Assembly (NCBI GenBank): GCA_945863085.1
Contig: CAMBCD010000182.1
Span: forward strand, 1-5,975
DNA length: 5,975 bases
DNA from: Bordetella parapertussis
Lineage (GTDB): Bacteria; Pseudomonadota; Gammaproteobacteria; Burkholderiales; SG8-41
Direction of reading: 5' to 3'
The position numbers were made by a program, and so were the translations under genes. Under the pieces are notes generated by a model, which worked only from the letters and a program-made list of their open reading frames with translations, searched no databases and was not told the DNA's origin. This document shows positions 1 to 5,975 of the stretch, one piece after another (positions within the stretch are counted from its first letter, which is position 1; every line of letters starts with the position of its first letter).

Positions 1-1
1 G

Positions 2-58
2 GGCTGCGCACTGCTGGCGGCGGTCGTATTGTGGCGCGGACTCAAAGCGGGGACCTGA
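2..58 (+). CDS. C-terminal end of an unidentified, probably membrane, protein (partial)
   Basis: The second forward frame is open from the left edge to a TGA at 56-58 and encodes 18 residues, GCALLAAVVLWRGLKAGT. The hydrophobic run followed by a short basic tail looks like the end of a last transmembrane helix. The other two forward frames also stay open to stops just downstream (TGA 61-63, TAG 68-70), but they give charged, low-hydrophobicity peptides with less protein-like character. The family cannot be recognised from so few residues. Its stop lies about 100 bases before leuC, so it could be an independent upstream gene or be cotranscribed with leuC. The call rests only on hydrophobicity and is tentative. 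Confidence 0.35.
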   Translation, partial: GCALLAAVVLWRGLKAGT

Positions 59-157
59 GCTGATGCCCTAGCCTGCTGCCCTATGCAATAATCCATGGTT
101 TCATTGGTTAGTAAATTACCAAAATACATCACCAAAACCTCACCAAACGGTAACACC
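59..157 (+). promoter_or_regulatory. leuC upstream region with iterated TTGGT/ACCAA elements
   Basis: This non-coding stretch is AT-richer than its surroundings. It holds TTGGT at 104-108 facing ACCAA at 118-122, an imperfect palindrome centred on 113. It also holds three direct copies of TYACCAAA, at 116-123, 129-136 and 140-147. Such symmetry could be an operator; LysR-type regulators often bind interrupted palindromes of this size. No convincing -35/-10 pair stands out. I see no leucine-rich leader peptide or attenuator, so an attenuation mechanism of the enterobacterial leu type is not supported. The regulatory role is inferred from the repeats alone. Confidence 0.3.
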
Positions 158-1579
158 ATGGCAGGCAAAACGTTGTACGACAAACTCTGGGACAGCCACC
201 TCGTGCGCGAAGAAGCGGACGGAACGGCAATGGTCTACATCGACCGCCATCTGGTGCATGAAGTCACCAGCCCGCAGGCTTATGAAGGCCTGAAACTCGC
301 AGGCCGCAAAGTGTGGCGCGCCGATTCAGTCGTGGCGACGGCCGATCACAATACGCCGACGCGTAATTGGGATAAGGGCATGGATGGCATTACCGACAAG
401 GTCTCGCGCCTGCAGATTGAGACCCTGGACAAGAACATCAAGGAGTTCAAGGCCAAGGTTTATTTCCCCTTTCTCGACAAACGCCAGGGCATCGTCCATG
501 TGATCGGGCCGGAAAACGGCGCGACGCTGCCGGGGATGACCGTGGTCTGCGGTGATTCGCATACCAGCACCCACGGCGCATTTGGCGCGCTGGCCTTCGG
601 CATCGGCACCAGCGAAGTCGAGCACGTACTCGCCACGCAGTGCATGGTGATGAAAAAATACAAAAACATGAACATTGCCGTCGAGGGCAAACTCGGTACG
701 GGTGTTACGGCCAAGGATATTGCGCTCGCGGTCATCGGCAAGATCGGCACCGCCGGCGGTACGGGCCATGCCATTGAGTTCACTGGCAGTGCGATTCGCG
801 GTCTGAGCATGGAAGGGCGCATGACCCTGTGCAATATGGCGATCGAGGCCGGTGCGCGCACGGGCATGGTCGCGGTCGACGACAAGACCATCGAATACTG
901 CAAGGGCCGCATGTTTTCGCCGTCCGGCGCCATGTTTGACAAAGCGGCGGCCTACTGGCGCACGCTGACCAGCGACAAGGATGCGAAGTTCGACACGGTG
1001 GTGACGCTGCGCGCCGAAGACATTGTGCCGCAGGTGACCTGGGGTACGTCGCCGGAAATGGTGACCACGGTGGACGGCCGGGTGCCCGATCCCGCGCAGG
1101 AGACCAACCCGGTGAAACGCGAAGGTTACGCGCGGGCGCTGCAATACATGGACCTGAAGCCGAATACGCTGATTTCCGAAATCAGCATCGACAAGGTGTT
1201 CATCGGTGCCTGCACCAATTCGCGCATCGAGGATTTGCGCGCGGCAGCGGCCGTGGCCAAGGGGCGCAAGGTCGCGGGTAACGTGAAACTGGCGATGGTG
1301 GTTCCCGGCTCCGGGCTGGTGAAGGCGCAGGCCGAGCAGGAAGGCTTGGACCGCATATTCAAGGAAGCGGGCTTCGAATGGCGCGAACCGGGGTGTTCGA
1401 TGTGCTTGGGCATGAACGAGGACCAGTTGAGTCCGGGCGAGCGCTGTGCCTCCACCTCCAACCGCAATTTCGAGGGCAGGCAGGGACCCGGCGGCAGAAC
1501 GCATCTGGTCAGTCCGGCAATGGCCGCTGCGGCGGCGGTGACCGGGCATTTTGTTGATGTGCGTAATTTGGACCAATGA
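158..1579 (+). CDS. leuC: 3-isopropylmalate dehydratase, large subunit
   Basis: This is the large, iron-sulfur-carrying subunit of isopropylmalate isomerase. With LeuD it converts 2-isopropylmalate to 3-isopropylmalate in the cytoplasm, the second committed step of leucine synthesis. The 473-residue product matches the usual family length of about 466-475 and aligns along its whole length with what I recall of E. coli LeuC. Visible signatures are [15 protein letters not shown] near the N-terminus, [19 protein letters not shown], and the three expected [4Fe-4S] ligands: Cys352 in GACTNSR, and Cys413 and Cys416 in GCSMC. The C-terminal block [17 protein letters not shown] is also intact. The ATG at 158 is chosen because [16 protein letters not shown] is the conserved N-terminus. 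The in-frame ATG at 95 would add 21 residues unlike the family, and neither start has a strong Shine-Dalgarno. The stop lies inside a 13-bp tandem repeat. Confidence 0.97.
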   Translation: MAGKTLYDKLWDSHLVREEADGTAMVYIDRHLVHEVTSPQAYEGLKLAGRKVWRADSVVATADHNTPTRNWDKGMDGITDKVSRLQIETLDKNIKEFKAKVYFPFLDKRQGIVHVIGPENGATLPGMTVVCGDSHTSTHGAFGALAFGIGTSEVEHVLATQCMVMKKYKNMNIAVEGKLGTGVTAKDIALAVIGKIGTAGGTGHAIEFTGSAIRGLSMEGRMTLCNMAIEAGARTGMVAVDDKTIEYCKGRMFSPSGAMFDKAAAYWRTLTSDKDAKFDTVVTLRAEDIVPQVTWGTSPEMVTTVDGRVPDPAQETNPVKREGYARALQYMDLKPNTLISEISIDKVFIGACTNSRIEDLRAAAAVAKGRKVAGNVKLAMVVPGSGLVKAQAEQEGLDRIFKEAGFEWREPGCSMCLGMNEDQLSPGERCASTSNRNFEGRQGPGGRTHLVSPAMAAAAAVTGHFVDVRNLDQ

Positions 1580-1606
1580 GTTGGACCAATGAGTTGGACT
1601 AATGAG
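1568..1606 (+). repeat. 13-bp tandem repeat, three units, spanning the leuC stop codon
   Basis: TTGGACCAATGAG occurs at 1568-1580 and 1581-1593, followed by TTGGACTAATGAG at 1594-1606 with one C-to-T change. The first unit encodes the last three LeuC residues (Leu-Asp-Gln) and its TGA stop. Because 13 is not a multiple of three, the TGAs of the three units (1577, 1590, 1603) fall in three different frames. The simplest reading is slipped-strand duplication of the gene's end; a function is not evident. Confidence 0.9.
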
Positions 1607-1615
1607 ACAAAAATG

Positions 1616-1621
1616 AAGGAG
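1616..1621 (+). promoter_or_regulatory. Ribosome binding site of the small lipoprotein gene
   Basis: AAGGAG is a near-consensus Shine-Dalgarno, six bases before the ATG at 1628. It decides the start. An in-frame ATG at 1613 would place this site inside the coding sequence and add a polar MKETN before the signal peptide, so 1628 is preferred. It is the strongest ribosome binding site seen in the leu part of the window. Confidence 0.8.
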
Positions 1622-1627
1622 ACAAAC

Positions 1628-1753
1628 ATGAAACGTGTTGCATTTATTTTCGTGTTGCTGAGCGTGGTGCTGGCCGGTTGCAATACCATGCAGGGCCTCG
1701 GCAAGGATATCGAAAAAACCGGCGAGGCCATTCAGCGCAAGGCGGACAAGTAG
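1628..1753 (+). CDS. Entericidin A/B-type small lipoprotein
   Basis: This gene encodes 41 residues. The signal peptide is typical of a lipoprotein: MKR, a hydrophobic stretch (residues 4-14), then a lipobox Leu-Ala-Gly-Cys at 15-18. After signal peptidase II processing the mature lipopeptide would be only 24 residues. Its tail has a Gly/Met segment and then a charged helix-like segment (KDIEKTGEAIQRKADK), the pattern of entericidin family proteins (EcnA/EcnB). Residue +2 after the lipid-bearing cysteine is Asn, not Asp, so outer-membrane sorting is expected. In enterobacteria the Ecn pair was described as a small antidote/toxin lipoprotein system. Here there is one copy, with no second ecn gene in the window, so a toxin role should not be assumed. 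The gene sits between leuC and leuD, with its stop 3 bases before the leuD ATG. Family assignment is fairly sure; function is not. Confidence 0.85.
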   Translation: MKRVAFIFVLLSVVLAGCNTMQGLGKDIEKTGEAIQRKADK

Positions 1754-1756
1754 CCG

Positions 1757-2395
1757 ATGGACAAGTTCGTACGCAAAGAGGGCCTGGTCGCGCCGCTGGA
1801 TCGCGCCAACGTCGATACCGATGCGATCATCCCCAAGCAGTTCCTGAAATCGATCAAGCGCACGGGCTTCGGTCCGAACCTGTTCGACGAATGGCGTTAT
1901 CTCGACCGTGGCGAACCCGATTCCGACAACACGGGGCGTCCGCTGAACGCCGACTTCGTGCTGAACCGCAAACGTTTCGAGGGCGCCACGGTGCTGCTGG
2001 CGCGGGAAAATTTCGGCTGCGGTTCGTCGCGCGAGCATGCGCCCTGGGCGCTGCTGCAATTCGGCATCCAGACCATCATCGCGCCGAGTTTCGCCGATAT
2101 TTTTTACAACAACAGCCTGAAAAACGGCCTGTTGCTGATTACGCTTGATCCGAAAATCGTCGACAAGCTGTTCCGCGACACCGAGGCCAACGAGGGTTAC
2201 CGGCTGGCGGTCGATCTCGAGCAGCAGACGGTGAGCACGCCGGCGGGTGAAAGCTACAAGTTCGATATCGACCCGCATCGCAAGCATTGCATGCTGAACG
2301 GGCTGGACGACATCGGTCTGACGCTGGCGCACGCTGATGACATTCGCGCGTTTGAAGCCAAACACAAGACGGCGCAGCCCTGGCTTTTTGCGTGA
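1757..2395 (+). CDS. leuD: 3-isopropylmalate dehydratase, small subunit
   Basis: This is the swivel-domain subunit that pairs with LeuC to form isopropylmalate isomerase. It has 212 residues, slightly longer than the roughly 201 of E. coli LeuD. Family signatures are all present: [21 protein letters not shown] near the N-terminus, NADFVLN, the substrate-loop motif [11 protein letters not shown] at 84-94, FADIFYNNS, and a C-terminal [14 protein letters not shown] block. The ATG at 1757 matches the conserved N-terminus ([11 protein letters not shown]). It lies just 3 bases after the lipoprotein stop, with only a weak, rather distant AAGGCG (1739-1744) ahead of it. Translation is therefore probably coupled to the lipoprotein gene. 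No frameshift or missing motif is seen. Confidence 0.97.
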   Translation: MDKFVRKEGLVAPLDRANVDTDAIIPKQFLKSIKRTGFGPNLFDEWRYLDRGEPDSDNTGRPLNADFVLNRKRFEGATVLLARENFGCGSSREHAPWALLQFGIQTIIAPSFADIFYNNSLKNGLLLITLDPKIVDKLFRDTEANEGYRLAVDLEQQTVSTPAGESYKFDIDPHRKHCMLNGLDDIGLTLAHADDIRAFEAKHKTAQPWLFA

Positions 2396-2425
2396 TCATT
2401 CCGGTTCTGCAGCTCCTGTTTTAAA

Positions 2426-2439
2426 TTTCACGTTTCACG
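2426..2439 (+). repeat. 7-bp tandem duplication in the leuD-leuB spacer
   Basis: TTTCACG is repeated directly at 2426-2432 and 2433-2439, just before the leuB start. The 52-base spacer (2396-2447) has no evident terminator and only a minimal GGA (2439-2441) as ribosome binding site. The repeat may be a replication-slippage trace with no role. Confidence 0.6.
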
Positions 2440-2447
2440 GATTCAAA

Positions 2448-3512
2448 ATGAAAATCGCAGTTCTCGCCGGTGACGGCATTGGTCCCGAAATCGTCGGCCA
2501 GGCGCTGAAGGTATTGCGCCGGTTGGCGGCGGATGGCCTCAAGCTGGAATTCGAGGAGGCGCCCTTCGGTGGCGCCGGATTTGATGCGCATGGCGATCCC
2601 TTGCCGGCGTCGACCTTGAAACTGGCGAAGGAAGCTGACGCCGTGTTGTGCGGCGCCGTCGGCGGTCCCAAATACGACGCCTTGCCGCGGCCGCAGCGTC
2701 CGGAGCAGGGCATCCTGCGCATCCGCAAGGAACTCGGACTGTTCGCCAACCTGCGTCCCGCCGTGCTTTACCCGGAACTGGTCAGCGCTTCGACGCTGAA
2801 GCCGGAGGTGGTGTCGGGCCTCGACCTGATGATCATTCGCGAACTGACCGGGGACATTTATTTTGGTGAACCGCGCGGCCGGCGCGACAATGCGCGCGGC
2901 GAGCGTGAGGGTTACGACACCATGCTGTACTCCGAGCCGGAAATCCGCCGCATCGCCGAGGTGGGCTTTCAAACTGCGCTGAAACGCGGCAAAAAGCTGT
3001 GTTCGGTGGACAAGGAGAATGTGCTGGAAACCAGCCGTTTCTGGCGCGAGATTGTCACTGACGTCGCGAAACAATATCCGCAGGTCGCCCTGTCGCATAT
3101 GTACGTGGACAACGCGGCGATGCAACTGGTGCGCAACCCGAAGCAGTTTGATGTCATCGTCACCGGCAACATTTTCGGCGACATCCTGTCCGACGAAGCC
3201 TCGATGCTGACCGGTTCGATCGGCATGCTGCCCTCGGCATCGCTCAATTCCGGTGGCGGCGGACTGTATGAGCCGATCCACGGTTCGGCTCCCGACATTG
3301 CCGGCAAAAACATCGCCAATCCCCTGGCCACCATCCTCTCGACAGCGATGATGTTGCGGTATACGTTTAACAAGGACGAGTGGGCCTACCGCATCGAAGC
3401 GGCGGTCAAGAACGTACTGGCGGCCGGTTACCGCACCCCGGATATTGACGAGCCCGGTGCGCGTAAAGTAGGCACCGTCGAGATGGGCGATGCGGTACTT
3501 GCCGCGCTTTAA
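2448..3512 (+). CDS. leuB: 3-isopropylmalate dehydrogenase
   Basis: LeuB oxidatively decarboxylates 3-isopropylmalate with NAD+ to give 2-ketoisocaproate, the third leucine-specific step. It acts in the cytoplasm as a homodimer. The 354-residue product has the expected length. It shows the N-terminal [15 protein letters not shown], substrate-binding arginines Arg93, Arg103 and Arg131, catalytic Tyr138 in [10 protein letters not shown], Lys189 in [15 protein letters not shown], and the metal-binding aspartates Asp221, Asp245 and Asp249 in the [11 protein letters not shown]...GDILSDEAS region. The nucleotide-binding block [16 protein letters not shown] (272-287) is intact. Residue roles are assigned by family analogy. 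The frame is open back to an ATG at 2337 inside leuD, but that extension does not look like LeuB, so 2448 is chosen despite its poor Shine-Dalgarno. Confidence 0.97.
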   Translation: MKIAVLAGDGIGPEIVGQALKVLRRLAADGLKLEFEEAPFGGAGFDAHGDPLPASTLKLAKEADAVLCGAVGGPKYDALPRPQRPEQGILRIRKELGLFANLRPAVLYPELVSASTLKPEVVSGLDLMIIRELTGDIYFGEPRGRRDNARGEREGYDTMLYSEPEIRRIAEVGFQTALKRGKKLCSVDKENVLETSRFWREIVTDVAKQYPQVALSHMYVDNAAMQLVRNPKQFDVIVTGNIFGDILSDEASMLTGSIGMLPSASLNSGGGGLYEPIHGSAPDIAGKNIANPLATILSTAMMLRYTFNKDEWAYRIEAAVKNVLAAGYRTPDIDEPGARKVGTVEMGDAVLAAL

Positions 3513-3536
3513 TGTATGATTTTATTGTAGTATATT
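3508..3536 (+). promoter_or_regulatory. Possible internal promoter ahead of asd
   Basis: The 42-base leuB-asd spacer is strikingly AT-rich compared with its surroundings. TATATT at 3531-3536 matches five of six positions of a -10 box. With a 17-base spacing the -35 would be TTTAAT (3508-3513, overlapping the leuB stop), only three of six. Transcription from it would begin near 3543, leaving a very short leader before the asd start. asd may thus have its own promoter in addition to read-through from leu. This is inference from base pattern only. Confidence 0.25.
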
Positions 3537-3542
3537 GTTTTT

Positions 3543-3549
3543 AAAGGTG
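3543..3549 (+). promoter_or_regulatory. Ribosome binding site of asd
   Basis: AAAGGTG lies five bases before the ATG at 3555, a clear Shine-Dalgarno that supports this start. The N-terminus it defines ([15 protein letters not shown]) is the canonical one for Asd. Confidence 0.65.
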
Positions 3550-3554
3550 TTTTC

Positions 3555-4715
3555 ATGAAGAAGGTCGGTATCATCGGTTGGCGCGGCATGGTCGGCTCGG
3601 TGCTCGTGGAACGGATGCGGGCGGAGCGGGATTTTGATTTGATCGCGCCGACATTTTTCTCAACGTCCCAGGCGGGCGGTCGCGGGCCCGACATCGGGCG
3701 CGACGCCGGCAAGGTTGCCGACGCCAACAGCATCGACGCACTGGCGGCAATGGACATCCTGATTTCCTGCCAGGGCGGTGATTACACCAACGCGATATTC
3801 CCGAAACTGCGTGCCGCGGGCTGGGACGGGTACTGGATAGACGCCGCTTCGGCGCTGCGCATGCAGCCGGATGCAGTGATCATCCTTGACCCGGTGAACC
3901 GCGACGTGATCGACGCGGCGCTGGCGAAAGGCGTGAAGAATTACATTGGCGGTAATTGCACGGTCAGCCTGATGCTGATGGCGATGGCGGGCCTGTTCAA
4001 GGCCGGGCTGGTCGAGTGGATGACGGCGATGACCTACCAGGCGGCTTCAGGTGCCGGTGCCGCCAACATGCGCGAACTGGTGGCGCAAATGGGTGCGGTG
4101 CACGCCGCGGCGAAACCGCTGCTCGACAACCCGGCGTCCGCGATCCTTGAACTCGACCGCAAGGTGGCGGATACGCTGCGCAGCGGTGCTGTGCCGACGG
4201 AGCAGTTCGGCCATCCGCTGGCGGGCAGCCTGCTGCCCTGGATCGACAAGGACCTCGGCAACGGGCAGAGCAAGGAAGAATGGAAGGGCATGGCCGAAAC
4301 CAACAAGATCCTAGGCCGCGAAGCGAAGCCTCTGCCGGTCGACGGCGTGTGCGTACGCATTGGAGCGATGCGATGCCACAGCCAGGCGCTGACGGTCAAA
4401 TTGACCCGTGATGTGCCGCTGGCGGAAATCGAGCAGTTGCTCGCCCGGCACAATGAATGGGTGAAGGTCATTCCCAACCAGCGCGAGGCCTCTCTGCGCG
4501 AACTGACGCCGACAGCAGTCACCGGCACCCTGTCGGTACCGGTGGGACGCCTGCGCAAGTTGCCGATGGGCGGTGAATACCTCACGGCATTTACGGTGGG
4601 TGACCAGTTATTGTGGGGGGCGGCTGAACCGCTGCGCCGCATGCTGCGTATCGTGCTGGAAGCTGATGCTGCACCGCGGGCAAAGGCAGCCAGCCGGACA
4701 CCGGTAAGTGCCTGA
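3555..4715 (+). CDS. asd: Aspartate-semialdehyde dehydrogenase
   Basis: Asd reduces aspartyl phosphate to aspartate 4-semialdehyde with NADPH, the branch-point intermediate for diaminopimelate/lysine, threonine and methionine. The product has 386 residues; E. coli Asd has 367. Features seen are the N-terminal nucleotide-binding [10 protein letters not shown], catalytic Cys135 in [11 protein letters not shown], Gln162 in TYQAASG, the substrate-binding Arg268 region, and the acid/base His275 in RCHSQALT. This is the Gram-negative (E. coli-like) class of the enzyme. Most of the extra length is a C-terminal tail after the final helix, rich in Ala, Arg and Lys (about residues 369-386), with no recognisable motif. 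It follows leuB by 42 bases, the usual position in betaproteobacteria, so partial cotranscription with the leu genes is likely. Confidence 0.97.
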   Translation: MKKVGIIGWRGMVGSVLVERMRAERDFDLIAPTFFSTSQAGGRGPDIGRDAGKVADANSIDALAAMDILISCQGGDYTNAIFPKLRAAGWDGYWIDAASALRMQPDAVIILDPVNRDVIDAALAKGVKNYIGGNCTVSLMLMAMAGLFKAGLVEWMTAMTYQAASGAGAANMRELVAQMGAVHAAAKPLLDNPASAILELDRKVADTLRSGAVPTEQFGHPLAGSLLPWIDKDLGNGQSKEEWKGMAETNKILGREAKPLPVDGVCVRIGAMRCHSQALTVKLTRDVPLAEIEQLLARHNEWVKVIPNQREASLRELTPTAVTGTLSVPVGRLRKLPMGGEYLTAFTVGDQLLWGAAEPLRRMLRIVLEADAAPRAKAASRTPVSA

Positions 4716-4887
4716 TCATGCAGGGGTGCCGGCCATGCGGCCAGTGCCGGCCGGATGGGCTGGAATACGGAATTTCCTTTAAGAAATATGTGGTTGGGCT
4801 GCAACATTCGAGGTTTTGTTAGCTTGCATGCCTAACTGATTGATGCTAACTTTCTTGTCCCACAAAAAAATGATACGGGAGCGGTTC
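4716..4887 (+). other. asd-fimV intergenic region with inverted repeats
   Basis: There is no gene here unless fimV starts at 4870. GTGCCGGCC is present twice (4726-4734, 4744-4752), and CCGGCC at 4729-4734 can pair with GGCCGG at 4749-4754. No T-tract follows, so it is at best a doubtful terminator for asd. ATTTC 4772-4776 can pair with GAAAT 4783-4787. GTTAGC at 4818-4823 can pair with GCTAAC at 4845-4850, or its GTTAG with CTAAC at 4832-4836. From about 4770 onward the DNA turns AT-rich, so a fimV promoter probably lies here, but I cannot name convincing -35 and -10 boxes. Confidence 0.4.
4877..4881 (+). promoter_or_regulatory. Ribosome binding site deciding the fimV start
   Basis: GGGAG lies six bases before a GTG at 4888. 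The alternative in-frame ATG at 4870 is preceded only by a run of A residues and no Shine-Dalgarno. This favours the GTG start. Confidence 0.5.
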
Positions 4888-5975
4888 GTGCGCACATTTA
4901 CTCTTGGCAAAGCACTGGCTGTGGCACTGCTGCTGCTCGCGCCGTTGTTCGCGCATGCGGCTGGCTTGGGACGGCTTAATGTGCAATCGAGCCTCGGGCA
5001 GCCTCTGAGCGCGGAAATCGACCTGGTTGCCGTCAGGGGTGACGAGGCGTCCACGATGGTCGCCCGGCTTGCATCACCGGATGACTATCAGAGGGCCAAC
5101 CTCCAGTACAACGCCGGCATGACCGGCCTCAAGCTCAGTATCGAAAAACGTTCGAACGGGCAGTCTTACATCAAGGTGGCCGGCAACCGTCCGGTGAATG
5201 AGCCCTTTGTCGACCTGCTGATCGAATTGACCACCGGATCCGGTGGCAAACTGGTACGCGAATACACCGTGCTGCTTGATCCGCCGGGTTATGGCCAGCA
5301 GGCTGCACAAGCGGCGCCTGCCGCTCCAGCAGCGGCGCCGGAGTCACGGCCCATCGTGGCGGCGCCCGTTGCACCGGCGCCGAAAGCGGCTTCCGCGCCT
5401 GCAGCTCCCAGTGCTGGCGCACAGGAGTATGGCCCGATTGCCAAAGGCGAGACGCTGGGCAAGATCGCCGCCAGTCTGAAACCCCAGGGCGTATCCCTGG
5501 AGCAGATGCTGGTCGGTTTGTATCGCAGCAATCCCGATGCCTTCATCAGGAAGAACATGAACCTGGTGAAGTCGGGCAGGATACTGCGCATTCCCGATGC
5601 ACAGGAACTTGCCGCCATTTCGCAGGGCGAAGCGATGAAGGAATATCGCGCGCAAGTCGCTGACTGGCGCGCATACAGCAGCCGGGTGGCTGATGCCGCC
5701 GGCCAAGCGCCCGAGGGCGCCGCCACGGCGCGAGGACGCATTACTGCGAAAGTTGACGATCCCGCTGCAGCCGAAGGCAGGGATGTGGTCAAGCTGTCCA
5801 AGGGTGAACCGGGCAAGGGCGGCAAGCCGCTGACCGGTGCGGCGCGCGAGGCGGCCGTGGCGGAAGAAAAGGTGGCGCGCAAGCAAGAACTGGCGGAAGC
5901 CAAGGATCGCATCGCGCAACTCGAGAAAACCGTCAAGAACGGGCAGAAGCTGGCCGAACTGAAGAGCCCAGGCAT
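4888..5975 (+). CDS. fimV: FimV-type pilus/polar hub protein (N-terminal part, runs off the window)
   Basis: 362 codons are present and the frame is still open at the right edge. The signal peptide has a basic start, a hydrophobic core (ALAVALLLLAPLF) and an AHA cleavage site at residues 22-24. The mature protein begins AGLGRLNVQSSLGQPLSAEI, the hallmark of the FimV N-terminal periplasmic domain, which ends near LLDPP (about 129-133). A Pro/Ala-rich linker (about 138-178) follows, then a LysM-like peptidoglycan-binding module (about 181-237, YGPIAKGETLGKIA to RILRIPD). A charged Ala/Glu/Lys stretch at about 318-361 is probably a coiled coil. In known FimV proteins a single transmembrane helix and a cytoplasmic TPR-containing part come later; these would lie beyond the window. 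Family members bind peptidoglycan and support type IV pilus assembly, twitching and polar protein placement. The GTG at 4888 is chosen for its Shine-Dalgarno; ATG 4870 would add six residues (MIRERF). Confidence 0.93.
   Translation, partial: MRTFTLGKALAVALLLLAPLFAHAAGLGRLNVQSSLGQPLSAEIDLVAVRGDEASTMVARLASPDDYQRANLQYNAGMTGLKLSIEKRSNGQSYIKVAGNRPVNEPFVDLLIELTTGSGGKLVREYTVLLDPPGYGQQAAQAAPAAPAAAPESRPIVAAPVAPAPKAASAPAAPSAGAQEYGPIAKGETLGKIAASLKPQGVSLEQMLVGLYRSNPDAFIRKNMNLVKSGRILRIPDAQELAAISQGEAMKEYRAQVADWRAYSSRVADAAGQAPEGAATARGRITAKVDDPAAAEGRDVVKLSKGEPGKGGKPLTGAAREAAVAEEKVARKQELAEAKDRIAQLEKTVKNGQKLAELKSPG

Noticed and set aside
95..157. Longer LeuC start at ATG 95, or a leucine attenuator leader peptide there
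   Set aside because: The added residues do not resemble LeuC, there is no Shine-Dalgarno, the frame runs straight into leuC without a stop, and there is no run of leucine codons.
1628..1753. Complete entericidin toxin-antitoxin pair
   Set aside because: Only one ecn-like gene is present, with leuC and leuD directly on either side, so a two-component addiction module is not supported here.
326..2365. A 679-codon open frame on the - strand opposite leuC, the lipoprotein gene and leuD
   Set aside because: It lies opposite well-identified genes, its translation is rich in His, Arg, Ala and Gln with no recognisable domain, and long antisense frames are expected in GC-rich DNA with biased third positions.
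2337..2447. Longer LeuB starting inside leuD
   Set aside because: The 37 extra residues are Arg-rich and unlike any LeuB N-terminus; [14 protein letters not shown] at 2448 is the canonical beginning.
4726..4754. GC-rich inverted repeat after asd as a Rho-independent terminator
   Set aside because: A 6-bp stem is possible, but the loop is 14 bases and no run of T follows; kept only as an inverted repeat in the intergenic entry.
5289..5975. Long - strand open frames opposite fimV
   Set aside because: The + strand has an unmistakable FimV signal peptide, N-terminal domain and LysM-like module. The antisense products are Ala/Ser/Arg-rich shadows of the Pro/Ala linker and coiled-coil codons.
1..5975. 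A novel defence, mobile or biosynthetic system
   Set aside because: Nearly all of the window is explained by conserved leu, asd and fimV genes in a familiar order, with no transposase, integrase, CRISPR repeat, RNA gene or composition shift.

Overview
The window looks like an ordinary core segment of a betaproteobacterial chromosome. It carries leuC - entericidin-type small lipoprotein - leuD - leuB - asd - fimV, all on the + strand. The GC-rich composition, the protein sequences and this gene order (leucine genes, then asd, then fimV) fit Burkholderiales/Nitrosomonadales-like organisms. The species cannot be fixed from sequence alone.

Layout: bases 2-58 are the last codons of an unidentified gene, probably a membrane protein. 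Bases 59-157 are a short AT-richer leader with several TTGGT/ACCAA elements. leuC (158-1579) ends inside a 13-bp sequence present three times in tandem. A 41-residue lipoprotein gene (1628-1753) follows, with leuD (1757-2395) only 3 bases after it. After a 52-base spacer comes leuB (2448-3512), then a 42-base AT-rich spacer and asd (3555-4715). About 170 bases with inverted repeats precede fimV (start at 4888 or 4870), which runs off the right edge.

How the genes work together: LeuC and LeuD form the two-subunit isopropylmalate isomerase and LeuB oxidises its product, giving steps two and three of leucine synthesis. leuA is not in the window. Asd makes aspartate semialdehyde, which feeds lysine, diaminopimelate (cell wall), threonine and methionine. 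FimV is a peptidoglycan-binding inner-membrane hub protein tied to type IV pili and polar organisation, and is not part of amino-acid synthesis.

I found no new multi-gene system, mobile element, CRISPR array, tRNA or rRNA. The points worth a second look are small: the lipoprotein gene between the two isomerase subunits, the 13-bp triplication over the leuC stop, repeats in the leuC leader, competing hairpins before fimV, and the choice of fimV start codon.
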